Source: Campylobacter hepaticus
Lineage (GTDB): Bacteria; Campylobacterota; Campylobacteria; Campylobacterales; Campylobacteraceae
Assembly (NCBI RefSeq): GCF_001687475.2
Contig: NZ_CP031611.1
Location: 62,001-126,000, forward strand
DNA: 64,000 bases
Direction: 5' to 3'
Part shown: positions 1-15,487 of the stretch, piece by piece
Layout of the letters: each line of letters starts with the position of its first letter
How positions within the stretch are numbered: the stretch's first letter is position 1
The notes under the pieces: generated by a model
The model's database searches: none
What the model saw: the letters and a program-made list of their open reading frames with translations, nothing else
Told to the model about the DNA's origin: nothing
Position numbers and translations under genes: made by a program

Positions 1-4300
<4,300 letters not shown>

Positions 4301-4304
4301 TCTT

Positions 4305-4329
4305 ATAGCCCTTTTTGGGCTATTTCTCT
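4305..4329 (+). terminator. intrinsic terminator after rpoC
   Basis: Seven-base-pair stem (ATAGCCC at 4305-4311, GGGCTAT at 4317-4323) with a TTTTT loop, followed by a T-rich run. It lies just after the rpoC stop codon and separates the rpoBC unit from rpsL. Confidence 0.75.
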
Positions 4330-4415
4330 TCATTTAAATTTTTATTTAACTAAAATCTAAGCAAAATTTAACTAAAATGCAAATTTTTATTACATTTTTA
4401 AAGAAAGGAATAATT

Positions 4416-4802
4416 GTGCCAACCATAAATCAATTGGTTAGAAAAGAGCGCAAAAAAGTTTTAGAAAAATCTAAATCTCCAGCGCTTAAAAATTGTCCAC
4501 AAAGAAGGGGAGTTTGCACTAGGGTTTATACTACAACACCTAAAAAACCAAACTCAGCATTAAGAAAAGTTGCCAAAGTAAGGCTTACTAGTGGTTTTGA
4601 AGTCATCAGTTATATAGGTGGTGAAGGTCACAATCTACAAGAACATAGCATAGTTTTAGTACGCGGTGGTAGGGTAAAAGACTTACCAGGGGTTAAATAT
4701 CACATAGTGCGTGGTGCCCTTGATACAGCAGGTGTTGCAAAAAGAACAGTTTCTCGTTCTAAATACGGTGCTAAACGTCCTAAAGCAGGTGCTGCAAAAT
4801 AA
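4416..4802 (+). CDS. rpsL: 30S ribosomal protein S12
   Basis: S12 sits at the decoding centre of the 30S subunit and is the streptomycin target. I place the start at the GTG at 4416 (protein begins [14 protein letters not shown], 128 aa, the usual family length). An upstream in-frame ATG at 4377 would add a non-conserved tail, and an AAAGGA Shine-Dalgarno lies correctly spaced before the GTG. Both classic streptomycin-resistance lysines are wild type (in [12 protein letters not shown] and [10 protein letters not shown]), so no S12 resistance substitution is seen. It opens the rpsL-rpsG-fusA operon. Confidence 0.97.
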   Translation: MPTINQLVRKERKKVLEKSKSPALKNCPQRRGVCTRVYTTTPKKPNSALRKVAKVRLTSGFEVISYIGGEGHNLQEHSIVLVRGGRVKDLPGVKYHIVRGALDTAGVAKRTVSRSKYGAKRPKAGAAK

Positions 4803-4846
4803 TCTTTATACAGGCAAATCCGTTAGATTTGATTTTGTTTGAGTAA

Positions 4847-5341
<495 letters not shown>

Positions 5342-5353
5342 AAAGGAGAAAAT

Positions 5354-7429
5354 ATGTCTAGAAGTACTCCTTTAAAAAAAGTTAGAAATATCGGTATTGC
5401 TGCACATATTGATGCGGGTAAAACTACTACAAGTGAGAGAATTCTTTTCTTTACTGGTATGAGCCATAAAATTGGTGAAGTGCATGATGGTGCTGCAACA
5501 ATGGACTGGATGGAACAAGAAAAAGAACGTGGAATTACTATCACTTCTGCAGCTACAACATGTTTTTGGAAGGAACATCAAATCAATCTTATAGATACTC
5601 CAGGTCACGTTGATTTTACTATAGAAGTTGAAAGATCTATGCGTGTTCTTGATGGTGCTGTAGCAGTATTTTGTTCAGTGGGTGGGGTTCAACCTCAAAG
5701 CGAGACTGTATGGAGACAAGCAAATAAATATGGTGTACCAAGAATAGTATTTGTTAATAAAATGGATAGAATTGGTGCGAATTTTTATAATGTAGAAGAA
5801 CAAATTCGTAATCGTTTAAAAGCTAATCCTGTTCCACTTCAAATTCCAATAGGTGCTGAAGATAATTTTAAAGGTGTTATTGATCTTATAACTATGAAAG
5901 CTTTAGTTTGGGAAGATGATACTAAACCAACTGATTATGTTGAAAAAGAAATTCCAGATGAGCTTAAAGATAAAGCACAAGAATATCGTGTTAAAATGAT
6001 AGAATCTATTTCTGAAACTTCAGATGAATTAATGGAGAAATATTTAGGTGGAGAAGAATTAAGCCTTGAAGAAATTAAAGCAGGTATTAAAGCAGGATGT
6101 TTAAATCTTTCTATAGTTCCTATGCTTTGTGGTACTGCTTTTAAAAACAAAGGTGTTCAACCTTTGCTTGATGCTGTTGTAGCTTATTTACCTGCTCCAG
6201 ATGAAGTAGCTAATATCAAAGGCGAATATGAAGATGGTAGCGAGGTTTCTGTAAAATCAACAGATGATGGTGAGTTTGCAGGACTTGCATTTAAAATCAT
6301 GACTGATCCATTTGTAGGACAACTTACTTTCGTGCGTGTTTATCGTGGATGCTTAGAAAGTGGTTCTTATGCTTATAATTCTACTAAAGATAAGAAAGAA
6401 AGAATAGGCCGTCTTTTAAAAATGCATTCTAATAAAAGAGAAGAGATTAAAGTACTTTATGCGGGCGAAATTGGTGCTGTTGTAGGACTTAAAGATACTT
6501 TAACAGGAGATACTTTAGCAAGTGAAAAAGATAAAGTAATACTTGAAAGAATGGATTTTCCAGATCCAGTTATTTCTGTTGCGGTTGAACCAAAAACTAA
6601 AGCAGATCAAGAAAAAATGTCTATTGCTTTAAATAAATTAGCACAAGAAGATCCGAGTTTTAGAGTATCTACGGATGAAGAAAGTGGTCAAACTATTATT
6701 TCAGGTATGGGTGAGTTGCATCTTGAGATTATTGTTGATCGTATGTTGCGTGAATTTAAAGTAGAAGCTGAAGTAGGGCAACCACAAGTAGCTTATCGTG
6801 AAACTATTAGAAAAACAGTTGAACAAGAATATAAATACGCAAAACAATCAGGTGGTCGTGGTCAATACGGTCATGTCTTTTTACGTTTAGAACCACTTGA
6901 TCCAGGTAGTGGATATGAATTTGTTAATGATATTAAAGGCGGGGTTATTCCAAAAGAATATATTCCTGCAGTAGATAAAGGAATTCAAGAAGCATTGCAA
7001 AATGGTGTTTTAGCTGGTTATCCTGTAGAAGATGTTAAAGTAACTGTTTATGATGGAAGTTATCATGAGGTAGATTCATCTGAGATGGCTTTTAAACTTG
7101 CTGCTTCTATGGGTTTTAAAGAGGGTGCAAGAAAAGCAGGTGCAGTGATTTTAGAACCTATGATGAAAGTTGAAGTTGAAACTCCTGAAGATTATATGGG
7201 TGATGTTATTGGCGATCTTAATAAACGTCGTGGTCAAGTTAATAGCATGGATGAAAGAGGGGGTAATAAGATCATCACAGCTTTTTGTCCTTTGGCTGAA
7301 ATGTTTGGTTATTCAACTGATCTTAGAAGTCAAACTCAAGGTCGTGCGACTTATTCTATGGAATTTGATCATTATAATGAAGTTCCTAAAAATGTTGCCG
7401 AAGAAATCATCAAAAAGAGAAATGGTTAA
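5354..7429 (+). CDS. fusA: translation elongation factor G
   Basis: EF-G is the GTPase that drives ribosomal translocation and, with RRF, subunit recycling. The 691-aa protein is full length. The P-loop AHIDAGKTT is at residues 17-25, the DTPGH switch II motif is near residue 81 and the NKMD guanine-specificity motif near 136. The C-terminal domains IV and V follow. AAAAGGAG precedes the ATG. It is last in the rpsL-rpsG-fusA run and is followed at once by a strong hairpin terminator. Confidence 0.98.
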   Translation: MSRSTPLKKVRNIGIAAHIDAGKTTTSERILFFTGMSHKIGEVHDGAATMDWMEQEKERGITITSAATTCFWKEHQINLIDTPGHVDFTIEVERSMRVLDGAVAVFCSVGGVQPQSETVWRQANKYGVPRIVFVNKMDRIGANFYNVEEQIRNRLKANPVPLQIPIGAEDNFKGVIDLITMKALVWEDDTKPTDYVEKEIPDELKDKAQEYRVKMIESISETSDELMEKYLGGEELSLEEIKAGIKAGCLNLSIVPMLCGTAFKNKGVQPLLDAVVAYLPAPDEVANIKGEYEDGSEVSVKSTDDGEFAGLAFKIMTDPFVGQLTFVRVYRGCLESGSYAYNSTKDKKERIGRLLKMHSNKREEIKVLYAGEIGAVVGLKDTLTGDTLASEKDKVILERMDFPDPVISVAVEPKTKADQEKMSIALNKLAQEDPSFRVSTDEESGQTIISGMGELHLEIIVDRMLREFKVEAEVGQPQVAYRETIRKTVEQEYKYAKQSGGRGQYGHVFLRLEPLDPGSGYEFVNDIKGGVIPKEYIPAVDKGIQEALQNGVLAGYPVEDVKVTVYDGSYHEVDSSEMAFKLAASMGFKEGARKAGAVILEPMMKVEVETPEDYMGDVIGDLNKRRGQVNSMDERGGNKIITAFCPLAEMFGYSTDLRSQTQGRATYSMEFDHYNEVPKNVAEEIIKKRNG

Positions 7430-7435
7430 ATTTTA

Positions 7436-7456
7436 GCGGGAATTTCCCGCTTTTTT
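7436..7456 (+). terminator. intrinsic terminator after fusA
   Basis: GC-rich stem GCGGGA / TCCCGC (7436-7441, 7445-7450) with a three-base loop, then six T (7451-7456). The T run ends exactly at the first base of the tRNA-Arg gene. Confidence 0.9.
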
Positions 7457-7533
7457 GTCCTCGTAGCTCAGCAGGATAGAGCGCAAAATTCCTAATTTTG
7501 AGGTCGTGAGTTCAAATCTCTCCGTGGACACCA
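7457..7533 (+). tRNA. tRNA-Arg (anticodon CCT)
   Basis: Cloverleaf is visible by eye. The acceptor strands GTCCTCG and CGTGGAC pair with one T-T mismatch, the D-arm is GCTC/GAGC, the anticodon stem CAAAA/TTTTG encloses the loop TTCCTAA (anticodon CCT, reads AGG), the T-arm is GTGAG/CTCTC with TTCAAAT, and the CCA end is encoded at 7531-7533. Confidence 0.93.
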
Positions 7534-7691
7534 TTTATACTTATTTTTAATTTATCATACTTGCAGATATTTTTTGCCTTTGCTATTGACCTAAAAAACA
7601 TGCTAATTGTTTGTTCATTTAAATATTATAAAATAGACATTTTAACATTTATACTTTATTTTGATAGTTTTTTAAAGGATTTAAGGATATT

Positions 7692-7835
7692 ATGATAAAA
7701 ATACTTGTTTTGTTAAGTTTTATTTTTTCTTTTTTGCTTGCACAAAATTTTTTAAATCATCAAGAAGATAATAATATTACCAAGGAAGAAAATATCCTTC
7801 CACAACAAAAACGTATTAAAATTCCAACTCATTAA
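7692..7835 (+). CDS. small predicted exported protein, 47 aa
   Basis: A short gene below normal ORF cut-offs. It has two AGGAT-type Shine-Dalgarno candidates just upstream of the ATG at 7692. The product begins with an uninterrupted hydrophobic stretch (MIKILVLLSFIFSFLLA, then Q), which looks like a signal peptide with cleavage after LLA, followed by about 30 polar residues rich in Asn, Glu, Gln and Lys, ending KIPTH. It stops 4 bases before the methyltransferase ATG. C. jejuni carries a similar short 'exporting protein' gene (Cj0494, from memory) in this place. Function unknown. Confidence 0.7.
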   Translation: MIKILVLLSFIFSFLLAQNFLNHQEDNNITKEENILPQQKRIKIPTH

Positions 7836-7839
7836 TCAA

Positions 7840-8541
7840 ATGTCAGATTTAATTACATTGTTTCAATCATCTAAAGGTTATCGTTATAATAGTGATTCTT
7901 TGCTTTTATGTGATTTTGCTTTAGATCAAGGTGTTAAAAATGATGTACTTGATGTGGGAGCAGGCTGTGGTATCATAGGTATTTTACTTAAAAAAACAGT
8001 ATTTAATTTAAATGTGTCTTTTATTGATATCCAAGAAGAAAATGTGAAATTAATGGATAAAAATTTAAAAATCAATCAAATACAAGCTGATGTTTTCCAT
8101 GATGATTTTAGACAGTTTCAAAGTGCAAAAAAATTTGATTTTATAGTTTGTAATCCGCCTTTTTATAGAAAAGATATTTCTCAAAGTCAAAATCAACATA
8201 AAAATATGAGTAAATTTTCAGAATTTTTACCTTTAGATTCTTTTTTAAATAAGGCTAATTCTATTTTAAAACCTAAAGGTACTTTGTATTTTTGTTATGA
8301 AGCATCAGCTTTGGATAAAATTTGTTTTGCATTAAAAAATATAAAAATGAAAATAACAAAAATGCGTTTTGTTTATACGCATAAAAATAAAAAAGCAAGA
8401 CTTGTTTTAATGGAACTAAAAAAAGGGACAAGGTCTGCTTGTGAGATTTTACCCCCTTTTTTTGTATATGAAAATGAAAATTTAAGTAAACAAATGCAAG
8501 ATATTCACTTAAGATTTAGGTTAGAAAGTTATGATATTTAA
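7840..8541 (+). CDS. class I SAM-dependent methyltransferase, TrmN6/HemK-like
   Basis: The 233-aa protein has the SAM-binding motif DVGAGCGIIGI near residue 40 and the NPPF motif (VCNPPFYRK, near residue 104) typical of enzymes that methylate an exocyclic nitrogen of adenine or glutamine. The N-terminal FQSSKGYRYNSDSLLL segment resembles the TrmN6 (YfiC) family, which makes m6A37 in tRNA1-Val; that substrate is inferred. It overlaps the next gene by 11 bases, so the two are probably co-translated. Confidence 0.85.
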   Translation: MSDLITLFQSSKGYRYNSDSLLLCDFALDQGVKNDVLDVGAGCGIIGILLKKTVFNLNVSFIDIQEENVKLMDKNLKINQIQADVFHDDFRQFQSAKKFDFIVCNPPFYRKDISQSQNQHKNMSKFSEFLPLDSFLNKANSILKPKGTLYFCYEASALDKICFALKNIKMKITKMRFVYTHKNKKARLVLMELKKGTRSACEILPPFFVYENENLSKQMQDIHLRFRLESYDI

Positions 8542-8905
8542 TAAAAATTTCTCTTATGCTTTTGATCAAAGTGCTTGTGAAAAATGTGGTGGTAAATGTT
8601 GCATTGGAGAAAGTGGAAATATTTTTGCAAGTAAAGAAGAGTTAGAGACATTAAGAAAGCATTTTAATTTATCAAGCGAGGAATTTGCTCGTAAGTATTT
8701 AAGAAAAGTAGGTTTTAAGATGAGTTTTAAAGAAGTTGAGTTTGAAGACGGTTTTGCTTGTATTTTCTTTGATACTCAAAAAAGAAATTGTAGTATTTAC
8801 GATTTTCGTCCAAAGCAATGTCGAACTTTTCCATTTTGGGAATATTTTAAAACACATCAAAAGGAATTAGAAAAAGAATGTATAGGAATTTGTTATTTAT
8901 CTTAA
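8531..8905 (+). CDS. YkgJ-family cysteine-cluster protein
   Basis: A 124-aa protein with the CEKCGGKCC cluster near residue 16 and later cysteines (SIYDFRPKQCRTFPFW and KECIGIC), the pattern of the YkgJ/UPF0153 family, thought to bind zinc or an Fe-S cluster. No enzymatic role is established. It overlaps its neighbours on both sides (11 bases with the methyltransferase, 28 bases with the lipoprotein), so it sits inside a translationally coupled run reaching to trpC. Confidence 0.85.
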   Translation: MIFNKNFSYAFDQSACEKCGGKCCIGESGNIFASKEELETLRKHFNLSSEEFARKYLRKVGFKMSFKEVEFEDGFACIFFDTQKRNCSIYDFRPKQCRTFPFWEYFKTHQKELEKECIGICYLS

Positions 8906-10155
8906 TGATCTTTTTGTTGAGTGCTTGTGGAAGTTCAAAAATTAATATTGTTTATCCTGATTATAAAAAATATAAAAGTAATGATTTTGATTTAAGGGTT
9001 ATGAAAGCGTATACTTATGAATACTACAAAGAATATAAAAATGCTAGGGATGAATTTTTAGCATTATATCAAGATTATCATAATAGTATTTTTTTACAAA
9101 ATGCTTTTTTATTAAGTTTAGCAAACAATCTTGATAAGCAAGAAGAGTTAAATAATTTAGCTAAGCTTTATTGGAATGAAAATGATAATCTTAAGCGTCT
9201 TAGCGCCCTTTATGCTTTAAATTCTAACAATCTTTTTAATGCTCAAAAACTTATGAAAGAACTTTTAGAAAAAAAAGATAATGATCCTAGAAATTTGGAA
9301 ATTTATGGCGATATTTTAGTGAGAAAAAATGATTTAAAAAATGCTGCAAAATATTATCGATCTGCTTATAATCAAATTCCAAATGAGGAAATTTTATTTA
9401 AATTAATAGGAGTTTATGCTATTTTAAATGATAGTTTAAATATTAAAAATGTTTTAGAATTTTCAAGAAATATTAATGGTTGTACCCTTAAAACTTGTGT
9501 ATTGTTGGCTAAAATTTATTTTGATGAAAAGAATTTAGAACCTTTAAAAGAGCTTTATAAAGATCTTTATCAACTTAGTAAAAATAAATCTTTTCTTTTA
9601 GCTTTGATTGAACTTTTAAATTCACAAGGTAAAATGAAAGAAGCTTTAAATATTGCCTTAGAATATGACTTAGATGATGATATTAAACTTGCTTTATATC
9701 AGAGTTTAAAGCGTTTTGATGATGCTAAAAAAATCAGCTTAGAGCTTTATAATAAAACACAAAATAAAGAATATTTATTAAGAGCGGCAATTTTTGAATT
9801 TGAAAATGCTAGTGCAACTAAAAAAATCACTACAGAACTTATTCATTCAGTAAAGCAAAAATTTGAAAAAGGTATTGAAAAAGAAAGTGATGCTTTGTAT
9901 TTGAATTATTATGGGTATTTGCTTATTGATTATGATTTGGATGTGAAAAAAGGTGTAGAATTGGTAAAACTTGCTTTAAAAAAAGATCCTAACAATTTGT
10001 ATTATTTGGATTCTTTGGCTTGGGGATATTATAAATTAGGAGATTGCAAGCAAGCAAGTGTGATTTTGCAAAGACTTTTAAAGGATAAAGAATTGGCCAA
10101 TTCTGAAGAAGGTAAGATTCATATCAAAGCTATAAAGGCATGCATAAAACCATGA
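8878..10155 (+). CDS. TPR-containing lipoprotein
   Basis: The 425-aa product starts [20 protein letters not shown]. The LSAC lipobox predicts lipidation of Cys17 and anchoring in the envelope. The rest is helical with degenerate tetratricopeptide units, clearest at the C-terminus ([21 protein letters not shown]), pointing to a protein-interaction scaffold. It corresponds to the lipoprotein at this position in C. jejuni (Cj0497, from memory). Partners are unknown. The start overlaps the upstream gene by 28 bases, and the stop overlaps trpC in an ATGA junction. Confidence 0.85.
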   Translation: MYRNLLFILMIFLLSACGSSKINIVYPDYKKYKSNDFDLRVMKAYTYEYYKEYKNARDEFLALYQDYHNSIFLQNAFLLSLANNLDKQEELNNLAKLYWNENDNLKRLSALYALNSNNLFNAQKLMKELLEKKDNDPRNLEIYGDILVRKNDLKNAAKYYRSAYNQIPNEEILFKLIGVYAILNDSLNIKNVLEFSRNINGCTLKTCVLLAKIYFDEKNLEPLKELYKDLYQLSKNKSFLLALIELLNSQGKMKEALNIALEYDLDDDIKLALYQSLKRFDDAKKISLELYNKTQNKEYLLRAAIFEFENASATKKITTELIHSVKQKFEKGIEKESDALYLNYYGYLLIDYDLDVKKGVELVKLALKKDPNNLYYLDSLAWGYYKLGDCKQASVILQRLLKDKELANSEEGKIHIKAIKACIKP

Positions 10156-10928
10156 TATTAGATAAAATTCTTGAAAAGACAAAAGAAGATTTAAAAAAAC
10201 GCAAAATTCAACTTCCTTATGATATGCTAGGGCGTTCTTTATCTGCTAATCCTTTTTTTCCAAAAGATGTGATTAAGAGCTTAAAACGAGTAGAAAAGGA
10301 AATAAAAATTATTGCAGAAGTGAAAAAGGCAAGTCCTAGCAAGGGAGTTATAAGACAAGATTTTAATCCTTTAAGTATAGCTTTAAATTACCAAAAAGCT
10401 GGAGCTTCGGCTATTTCTGTTTTAACTGAAGAACATTTTTTTCATGGAAATTTGGAATATTTAAGTCTTATAAGGCGTTATACTTGTATCCCTTTATTAA
10501 GAAAAGATTTTATTTTTGATGAATATCAAATTTTAGAAGCTTTAGTATATGGGGCTGATTTTATCTTGCTTATTGCTAAAATTTTAAGCATGAAGGAGCT
10601 TAAAAAACTTCTTGATTTTGCTAGGCATTTAGGGCTTGAGGTTTTAGTAGAAATTCATGATAAAGAGGATTTAAGTAAGGCTATTTTTGCAGGAGCTAGT
10701 ATTATAGGGATTAATCATCGCAATTTAGAAGATTTTTCTATGGATATGACTTTATGCGAAAAACTTATTCCTCAAATTCCTAATGCAAAGATTATTATTG
10801 CAGAAAGCGGTTTAGAAAATAAAGAATTTTTAAATCATTTGCAAAATTTAGGTGTGGATGCTTTTTTAATGGGCGAATATTTAATGCGTAAAAAAGATGA
10901 ATGTGAAGCCTTAAAAGCTTTATTTTAA
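10152..10928 (+). CDS. trpC: indole-3-glycerol phosphate synthase
   Basis: TrpC converts carboxyphenylamino-deoxyribulose phosphate to indole-3-glycerol phosphate in tryptophan synthesis. The TIM-barrel signatures are present: [13 protein letters not shown] near residue 50, [13 protein letters not shown] near 115, and the IIAESGL phosphate-binding region. I choose the ATG at 10152 (258 aa, [13 protein letters not shown]) rather than the frame start at 10140, because it gives the usual length and an ATGA overlap with the lipoprotein stop. TrpC stands apart from any other trp gene in this window. Confidence 0.95.
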   Translation: MILDKILEKTKEDLKKRKIQLPYDMLGRSLSANPFFPKDVIKSLKRVEKEIKIIAEVKKASPSKGVIRQDFNPLSIALNYQKAGASAISVLTEEHFFHGNLEYLSLIRRYTCIPLLRKDFIFDEYQILEALVYGADFILLIAKILSMKELKKLLDFARHLGLEVLVEIHDKEDLSKAIFAGASIIGINHRNLEDFSMDMTLCEKLIPQIPNAKIIIAESGLENKEFLNHLQNLGVDAFLMGEYLMRKKDECEALKALF

Positions 10929-10937
10929 AGGAAAAAA

Positions 10938-11423
10938 ATGCAGTATCTATATGCACCTTGGCGAAATGAATACTTTGAAAAAGAAAAAAAATCTTGCCCT
11001 TTTTGTGATTGTGCGAATAAAATCAAAAGTGATGAAGAACTAGGTGTGATTTTTAGAGCAAAACACTGTTTTGGGGTGATGAATCGTTATCCTTATTCGG
11101 CAGGACATTTTATGGTTATTCCTTATTTGCATGAAGAACATATAGAAAATTTAAACGCTGAAGTTTGGCAAGAGATGAGCCATTTTGTGCGTTTAGGGGT
11201 TAAAATTTTAAAAGAATATATTCATGCAAGTGGTGTAAATATAGGTATGAATTTAAGCAAAGATGCTGGAGCTGGGATAGCTTTGCATTGCCATTATCAT
11301 TTAGTCCCGCGTTGGGCGGGAGATACTAATTTTATCACAACTATAGGAGAAACAAGAGTTTGTTCAACTTATATTGATCAAGTGTATCAAAAGCTTGTTT
11401 TGGCTTTTAAAAATATTAAATAA
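10938..11423 (+). CDS. HIT-family nucleotide hydrolase/transferase
   Basis: A 161-aa protein with the histidine-triad motif HCHYHLVPRW near residue 119, where the middle histidine is the nucleophile on nucleotide phosphates. An N-terminal CPFCD plus a later His resembles the zinc-binding site of the Ap4A-phosphorylase-like or galT-like HIT branch. The substrate is not determined; dinucleoside polyphosphates are plausible. AAAGGA precedes the ATG, 9 bases after trpC. It is the last gene before the autotransporter, which points towards it. Confidence 0.9.
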   Translation: MQYLYAPWRNEYFEKEKKSCPFCDCANKIKSDEELGVIFRAKHCFGVMNRYPYSAGHFMVIPYLHEEHIENLNAEVWQEMSHFVRLGVKILKEYIHASGVNIGMNLSKDAGAGIALHCHYHLVPRWAGDTNFITTIGETRVCSTYIDQVYQKLVLAFKNIK

Positions 11424-11477
11424 AATTATAACAAAATGAATTAAAAATCTTAAATAATATTTCCCTCCAAAAACACC

Positions 11478-14400
11478 CTACCACAAATAACTAAATTGAG
11501 CATAAGCAGTATGAGTAGTAGCATCTTTACTATTTTGAGCATTATAATTCATACTCATAATAAAGCTTTGATTTAAAGGCAGTATTAAAGAAGCATTTGC
11601 AAATCTTTGTATTCTTGCTAAGTTTATTTCATCTTCTACTTTAATAGTACCAAAGCGTGCTTTAGTATGTATAGTAGTATTCATATAAAGTTTAGCTCCT
11701 AATTCTATAGAAGTCTTTAAATAAGGTAACCAGTCTTTAAAATAAGCAAAGCTAGCCTTAGTAGAAAAAAGATTATTGATATTTTTATATATTCTTTCTC
11801 CTTTTTGTACACTAGCCCTACCTTTAATATCTTTTATACTATAAGCTTGCATATAAGATCCTTCATAACCTAAACCTATTTGAGGAGTAAGCATATGAGA
11901 TCCTAAGATAAAATTCATTCCTAAATCTATACCTCCTCCATAAGTATAAGCATTAGGATTAGCACTAGCTTCATTATTGGCTATTTTCTTTAAGAACTCA
12001 TTTTTAATAAAAGCTGCTTTAGCTTGAGCTTTAATATAGACTTCTTGATTATTGTCTGTATAAAATAAGGTATTAAAATATTTTATACCTGTATAATAAG
12101 TACGGTTTTTTACATCAAAATAATAAGAGTTCATCTTAGTATCTTCATAACCTGCATAAAAACTATAAGTTCCACTTTCTTTTAAGGTAGAATAAGCAAG
12201 TATATTACCTTTAATATGTCCTTTACTTTTTTCATTTAAAGAAAGTTCTACACTTTGAGAAGAAAAATAAGGTAGTATAACTAAGGCATGTTCTTTAATA
12301 TTATCATGAGTATAAGTTTGTATATCACTTTGTATATAATCATTAATACTAGCATATAAATTATCTTCATTAAAAGTAAGATTAGTATTAAGATTAAAAT
12401 GATTAGGATTAAAAGTTAAACTTAAATTCATATTATTCATTAAGCCATCTACAAAAGCATTTCTTTTAATGCTAGAAGCATTTAAAGATCTAAAGCTTGC
12501 TCCTATAATAGAAGCATTAAGATTAAAGTCTGTAGAGATTTTTCCACTTAAAGCATCATAGTTTAATATCATTTCTCCACCACCATTAGTTTTTATTTTT
12601 TTTATATTATTTAAACTTACTCCCTTAACAAGATTTTTAATATCATTAAGTTCATCCATATTAAGATTACCTTGATCAACTATAAGGTTTCCAACCATAA
12701 CAGAATTAGCACTTTTTCCTCCTACTGTAAGGGTTTGGAGTTTATTATTACTTCCTGTACGTATAGTCCAAGAAGTGATATTAACACTACCACTTCCTTC
12801 ATTGCTTATGTTATAGCCATCAGTATTTGTTCCTATAGAGCCAAAGTTATTAAGCATTAGGGTGCCTGAGCCAGAGTTTGTTATACCTCCACTTATGGTG
12901 GCATTTTCTTGGTTGGTTAGGTTTAGATTACCATTACCAGAGTTTGTTATACCTTTTGTTATAGAACCAGTGTTGTTAAGCATTACATCGCCTGAGCTTT
13001 CATTGCTAATATTTTCAATGCTAGCACCACTTTGGTTAGTTATCATTAAATTACCTGTTCCTTGATTTGTGATGCCTTGAGTTATAGTAGCACTATTATC
13101 AAGTATTACATTACCACTTCCTTGATTCATGATAGAATTAATAGTAGCACTATTTTTATTTTCTATTTTTAAATCGCCACTTCCATAATTGTATACACTT
13201 TTTAAAGTGGAGGAGTTATTAAGCATTAAACTACCTCCTCCTATATTATAAGCACTTCCACTAATGCTTGCATTATTCATGAGTTCTAATTGACCCATTC
13301 CTATGTTTGCAACATAACCTGAGATGGAAGTATTGCCATTTTGAGTATTAGTTTGGTTTTCTATAGTTAATTTACCACTTCCATAATTGTATATATTTCC
13401 TGTTAAAGTGGAGGAGTTATTAAGCATTAAACTACCATCTCCTGTGTTGGCTATATTTCCACTTATAGTAGCAGTACTACTACCATTGTTTTGGTTTTCT
13501 ATAGTTAATTTACCTTTTCCGGTATTAAATAAATTTCCTTCTATTTTGGCGCTGTTTTGATTTTTTATTTCTAAATTATTAGAACCATTGTTTGTAATGT
13601 TTCCTTTTATGGTAGAAGAGTTTTCAATAGAACTTAGAGTACCTTGGATTTTAATATCACCTTCTATGCTTCCTTTATTTACTATAGCCGATTTACCATT
13701 ACTTGAAGTGATGCTTCCACTTTCTTTTACTATGATGGCTGTGTTATCACTAGCTTTTATGGTGCCTTCGTTGACTATACCACCTTCCTTACCTGAGACT
13801 TCTCCAGCTACTATGATTTGACCTACAGATCTAGAACCAGAGCCATTGCTTTTTTCTATTTTTATACCTACTTCTTGCCCAGAAACCTTGGCACCTTCTT
13901 GGATGTTTATGGAGTCTATAGAGAGGTTTTTGTTGTGAGAATTCCTACTACTTTGTACTAAATTTACATTGATAGCGTTTTGTGTGGCATCTATGCTGCT
14001 ATCTTTTGTTAGGATGATTTTACCTATTTTTATATCATTTTGAGTATGGTTTTCTGAAATAAAAGTGATACCATCTTTTTGTGCTTTTATGGTTCCTGTA
14101 TTAAAAAGATTGTTTATAGTGCTTCCTGCTGTTATGAGTATGCCTTGAGATTGTGAGTCAAGAGTACCTGCGTTGATAAGATAATCAATATTTGGTGCTT
14201 TACTATCTGTGTTAAATAAATTTATGGCTGCACGTTGTTCACTAGTGCTATCGGTTGATCTTATAAAACCTGTATTGATAAAGGTTGAAATATCTCCTGA
14301 TAGATTTACACCTATTACTCCTGAGATAATACCTGTATTGATAAAATTATCAATGGTGCTGCGTAAAATGGTAATACCTGATGAATTTGAGGTATTGCCA

Positions 14401-15297
14401 AAAGTATAAGGTCCATAAGCTCCTATAAAGCCTCTATTGATAAAGTTTGTAATGTGGGTACTTTCAAGATGTATGGCTTTTCCTTGACTTAGGATTAATT
14501 GGGTGTTGATGAAGGTAGTGAGGTTTGCACTATTAAAGCCAATGGCATTGGCGTCTTGGTTGCTATTTCCTATTAGACCTTGGTTTTTAAAGTTTTTTAT
14601 GGTAGTGGTGGTAGAGGAACGCTGTAATGATTCTTGATCTTTTCCTATTTGGATACTGCTTACATTTTGACTGCCAAATATGCGTTTATTTGTTGTTCCT
14701 GCGATGAGCCCGGTATTGGTAAAATCAGTGATTTGTACATTTTTTTCAAGATATATTGCTTGATCTTGTGAGTTATAGACAATGCCTGAGTTTGAAAAAG
14801 AGTTTATTGTTATGTTTGCTTGTTTATCTCCCCAAATTCCTATGTAGGCATTTTTAAGAAAGCCTTGATTGTCTATGGTGTTAACATTTATGGATGCATC
14901 TTTTTGAGTTTGATTTTTGTTTTCTATGTTTAAAGAACCAGCTATGATTCCTTTATTAATTATATAAGGTATATTGATTTTATCAGAATTATCCACATAA
15001 GCATAAATTGTTTTTGATCCATCACCATTTTTAACATAAGCATATCTACCTAAAAAGATGCTATTGGTACTTCCATTACCATTTACTTCAATTTGAGTTC
15101 CTGGATAATATCCTAAAAGAGTATAGTAGTAATTATTTCCTTGAGTATAAGGTATAGCGTAAGGTGGTCCACTAATTTGAGCTAAGGCTAAAGAGCTTAA
15201 ACAAGAAATAGTAGCTAAAGATAAAATAAGTTTTTTGGAAGAAGCCATTACCCCCCCCCGTGTTGTATACACTAGACTTTAAATATAATTTTTTCAT
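11478..15297 (-). CDS. phase-variable autotransporter adhesin-like protein (sequence in OFF phase)
   Basis: A type V secreted protein of about 1,272 aa when in frame. It has a long signal sequence (SKKLILSLATISCLSSLALA), an Asn/Ser/Thr/Gly-rich passenger of short beta-helix repeats, and a C-terminal beta-barrel of about 265 residues ending in the aromatic YAQFSYLW. The best start is the ATG at 15297-15295, with AAAGGA nine bases upstream (15312-15307). From it the frame enters a run of nine G (minus strand) and is out of frame with the passenger; eight or eleven G would restore it. The only in-frame alternative starts are a GTG at 15272 and the ATG of MASSKK just after the tract, and neither has a convincing Shine-Dalgarno. 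The layout resembles Campylobacter CapA-type autotransporters, but the exact orthologue is uncertain. Confidence 0.88.
12840..13620 (-). repeat. degenerate tandem repeats in the autotransporter passenger
   Basis: About a dozen imperfect units of roughly 20-23 residues follow the pattern N-x-G-S-G-x-L-x-L-x-N-x(3-5)-I-x-G-x-I-x-N (for example GSGKLTIENQ, GSLMLNNSSTL, GSGDLKIENK, GTGNLMITNQ). At the DNA level some pieces are near identical (for example around 13200-13235 and 13400-13440). This is typical of a right-handed beta-helix stalk and allows length change by recombination. Confidence 0.8.
15251..15259 (-). repeat. poly-G contingency tract, nine G on the minus strand
   Basis: Nine C on the plus strand (nine G on the coding strand), the only mononucleotide G/C run longer than six in the window. 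It lies about 12 codons into the autotransporter frame. Runs of 8-11 G in Campylobacter are known slipped-strand phase-variation sites. Nine gives OFF here; eight or eleven gives ON. Confidence 0.92.
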
Positions 15298-15487
15298 AAA
15301 ATATTATCCTTTGCAAAATATAAAGATTATAAATATTTAAATGATTTATCTTATTGATTAATATAAAAGTAAGATAAAATATATAATGCTAATTATAAAT
15401 AATATAGCTTTAAATAAATATTAAATTGTAAGCTTTGAGTTATTTAAATATGGTTTTTTAAGGGTTAAGTTGGTTTATATAAGTTTT

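Noticed and set aside
4377-4418. Longer rpsL starting at the ATG at 4377
   Set aside because: The extra 13 residues are not conserved in S12, and AAAGGA is correctly placed for the GTG at 4416.
12840-13620. Regularly spaced repeats that might suggest a CRISPR array
   Set aside because: The repeats are imperfect, in frame, and encode beta-helix units; no conserved spacer-repeat structure and no cas genes.
12672-14409. Several plus-strand frames of 60-77 codons opposite the autotransporter passenger
   Set aside because: They are antisense shadows of the regular Asn/Ser/Thr codon repeats, with no ribosome sites and no recognisable products.
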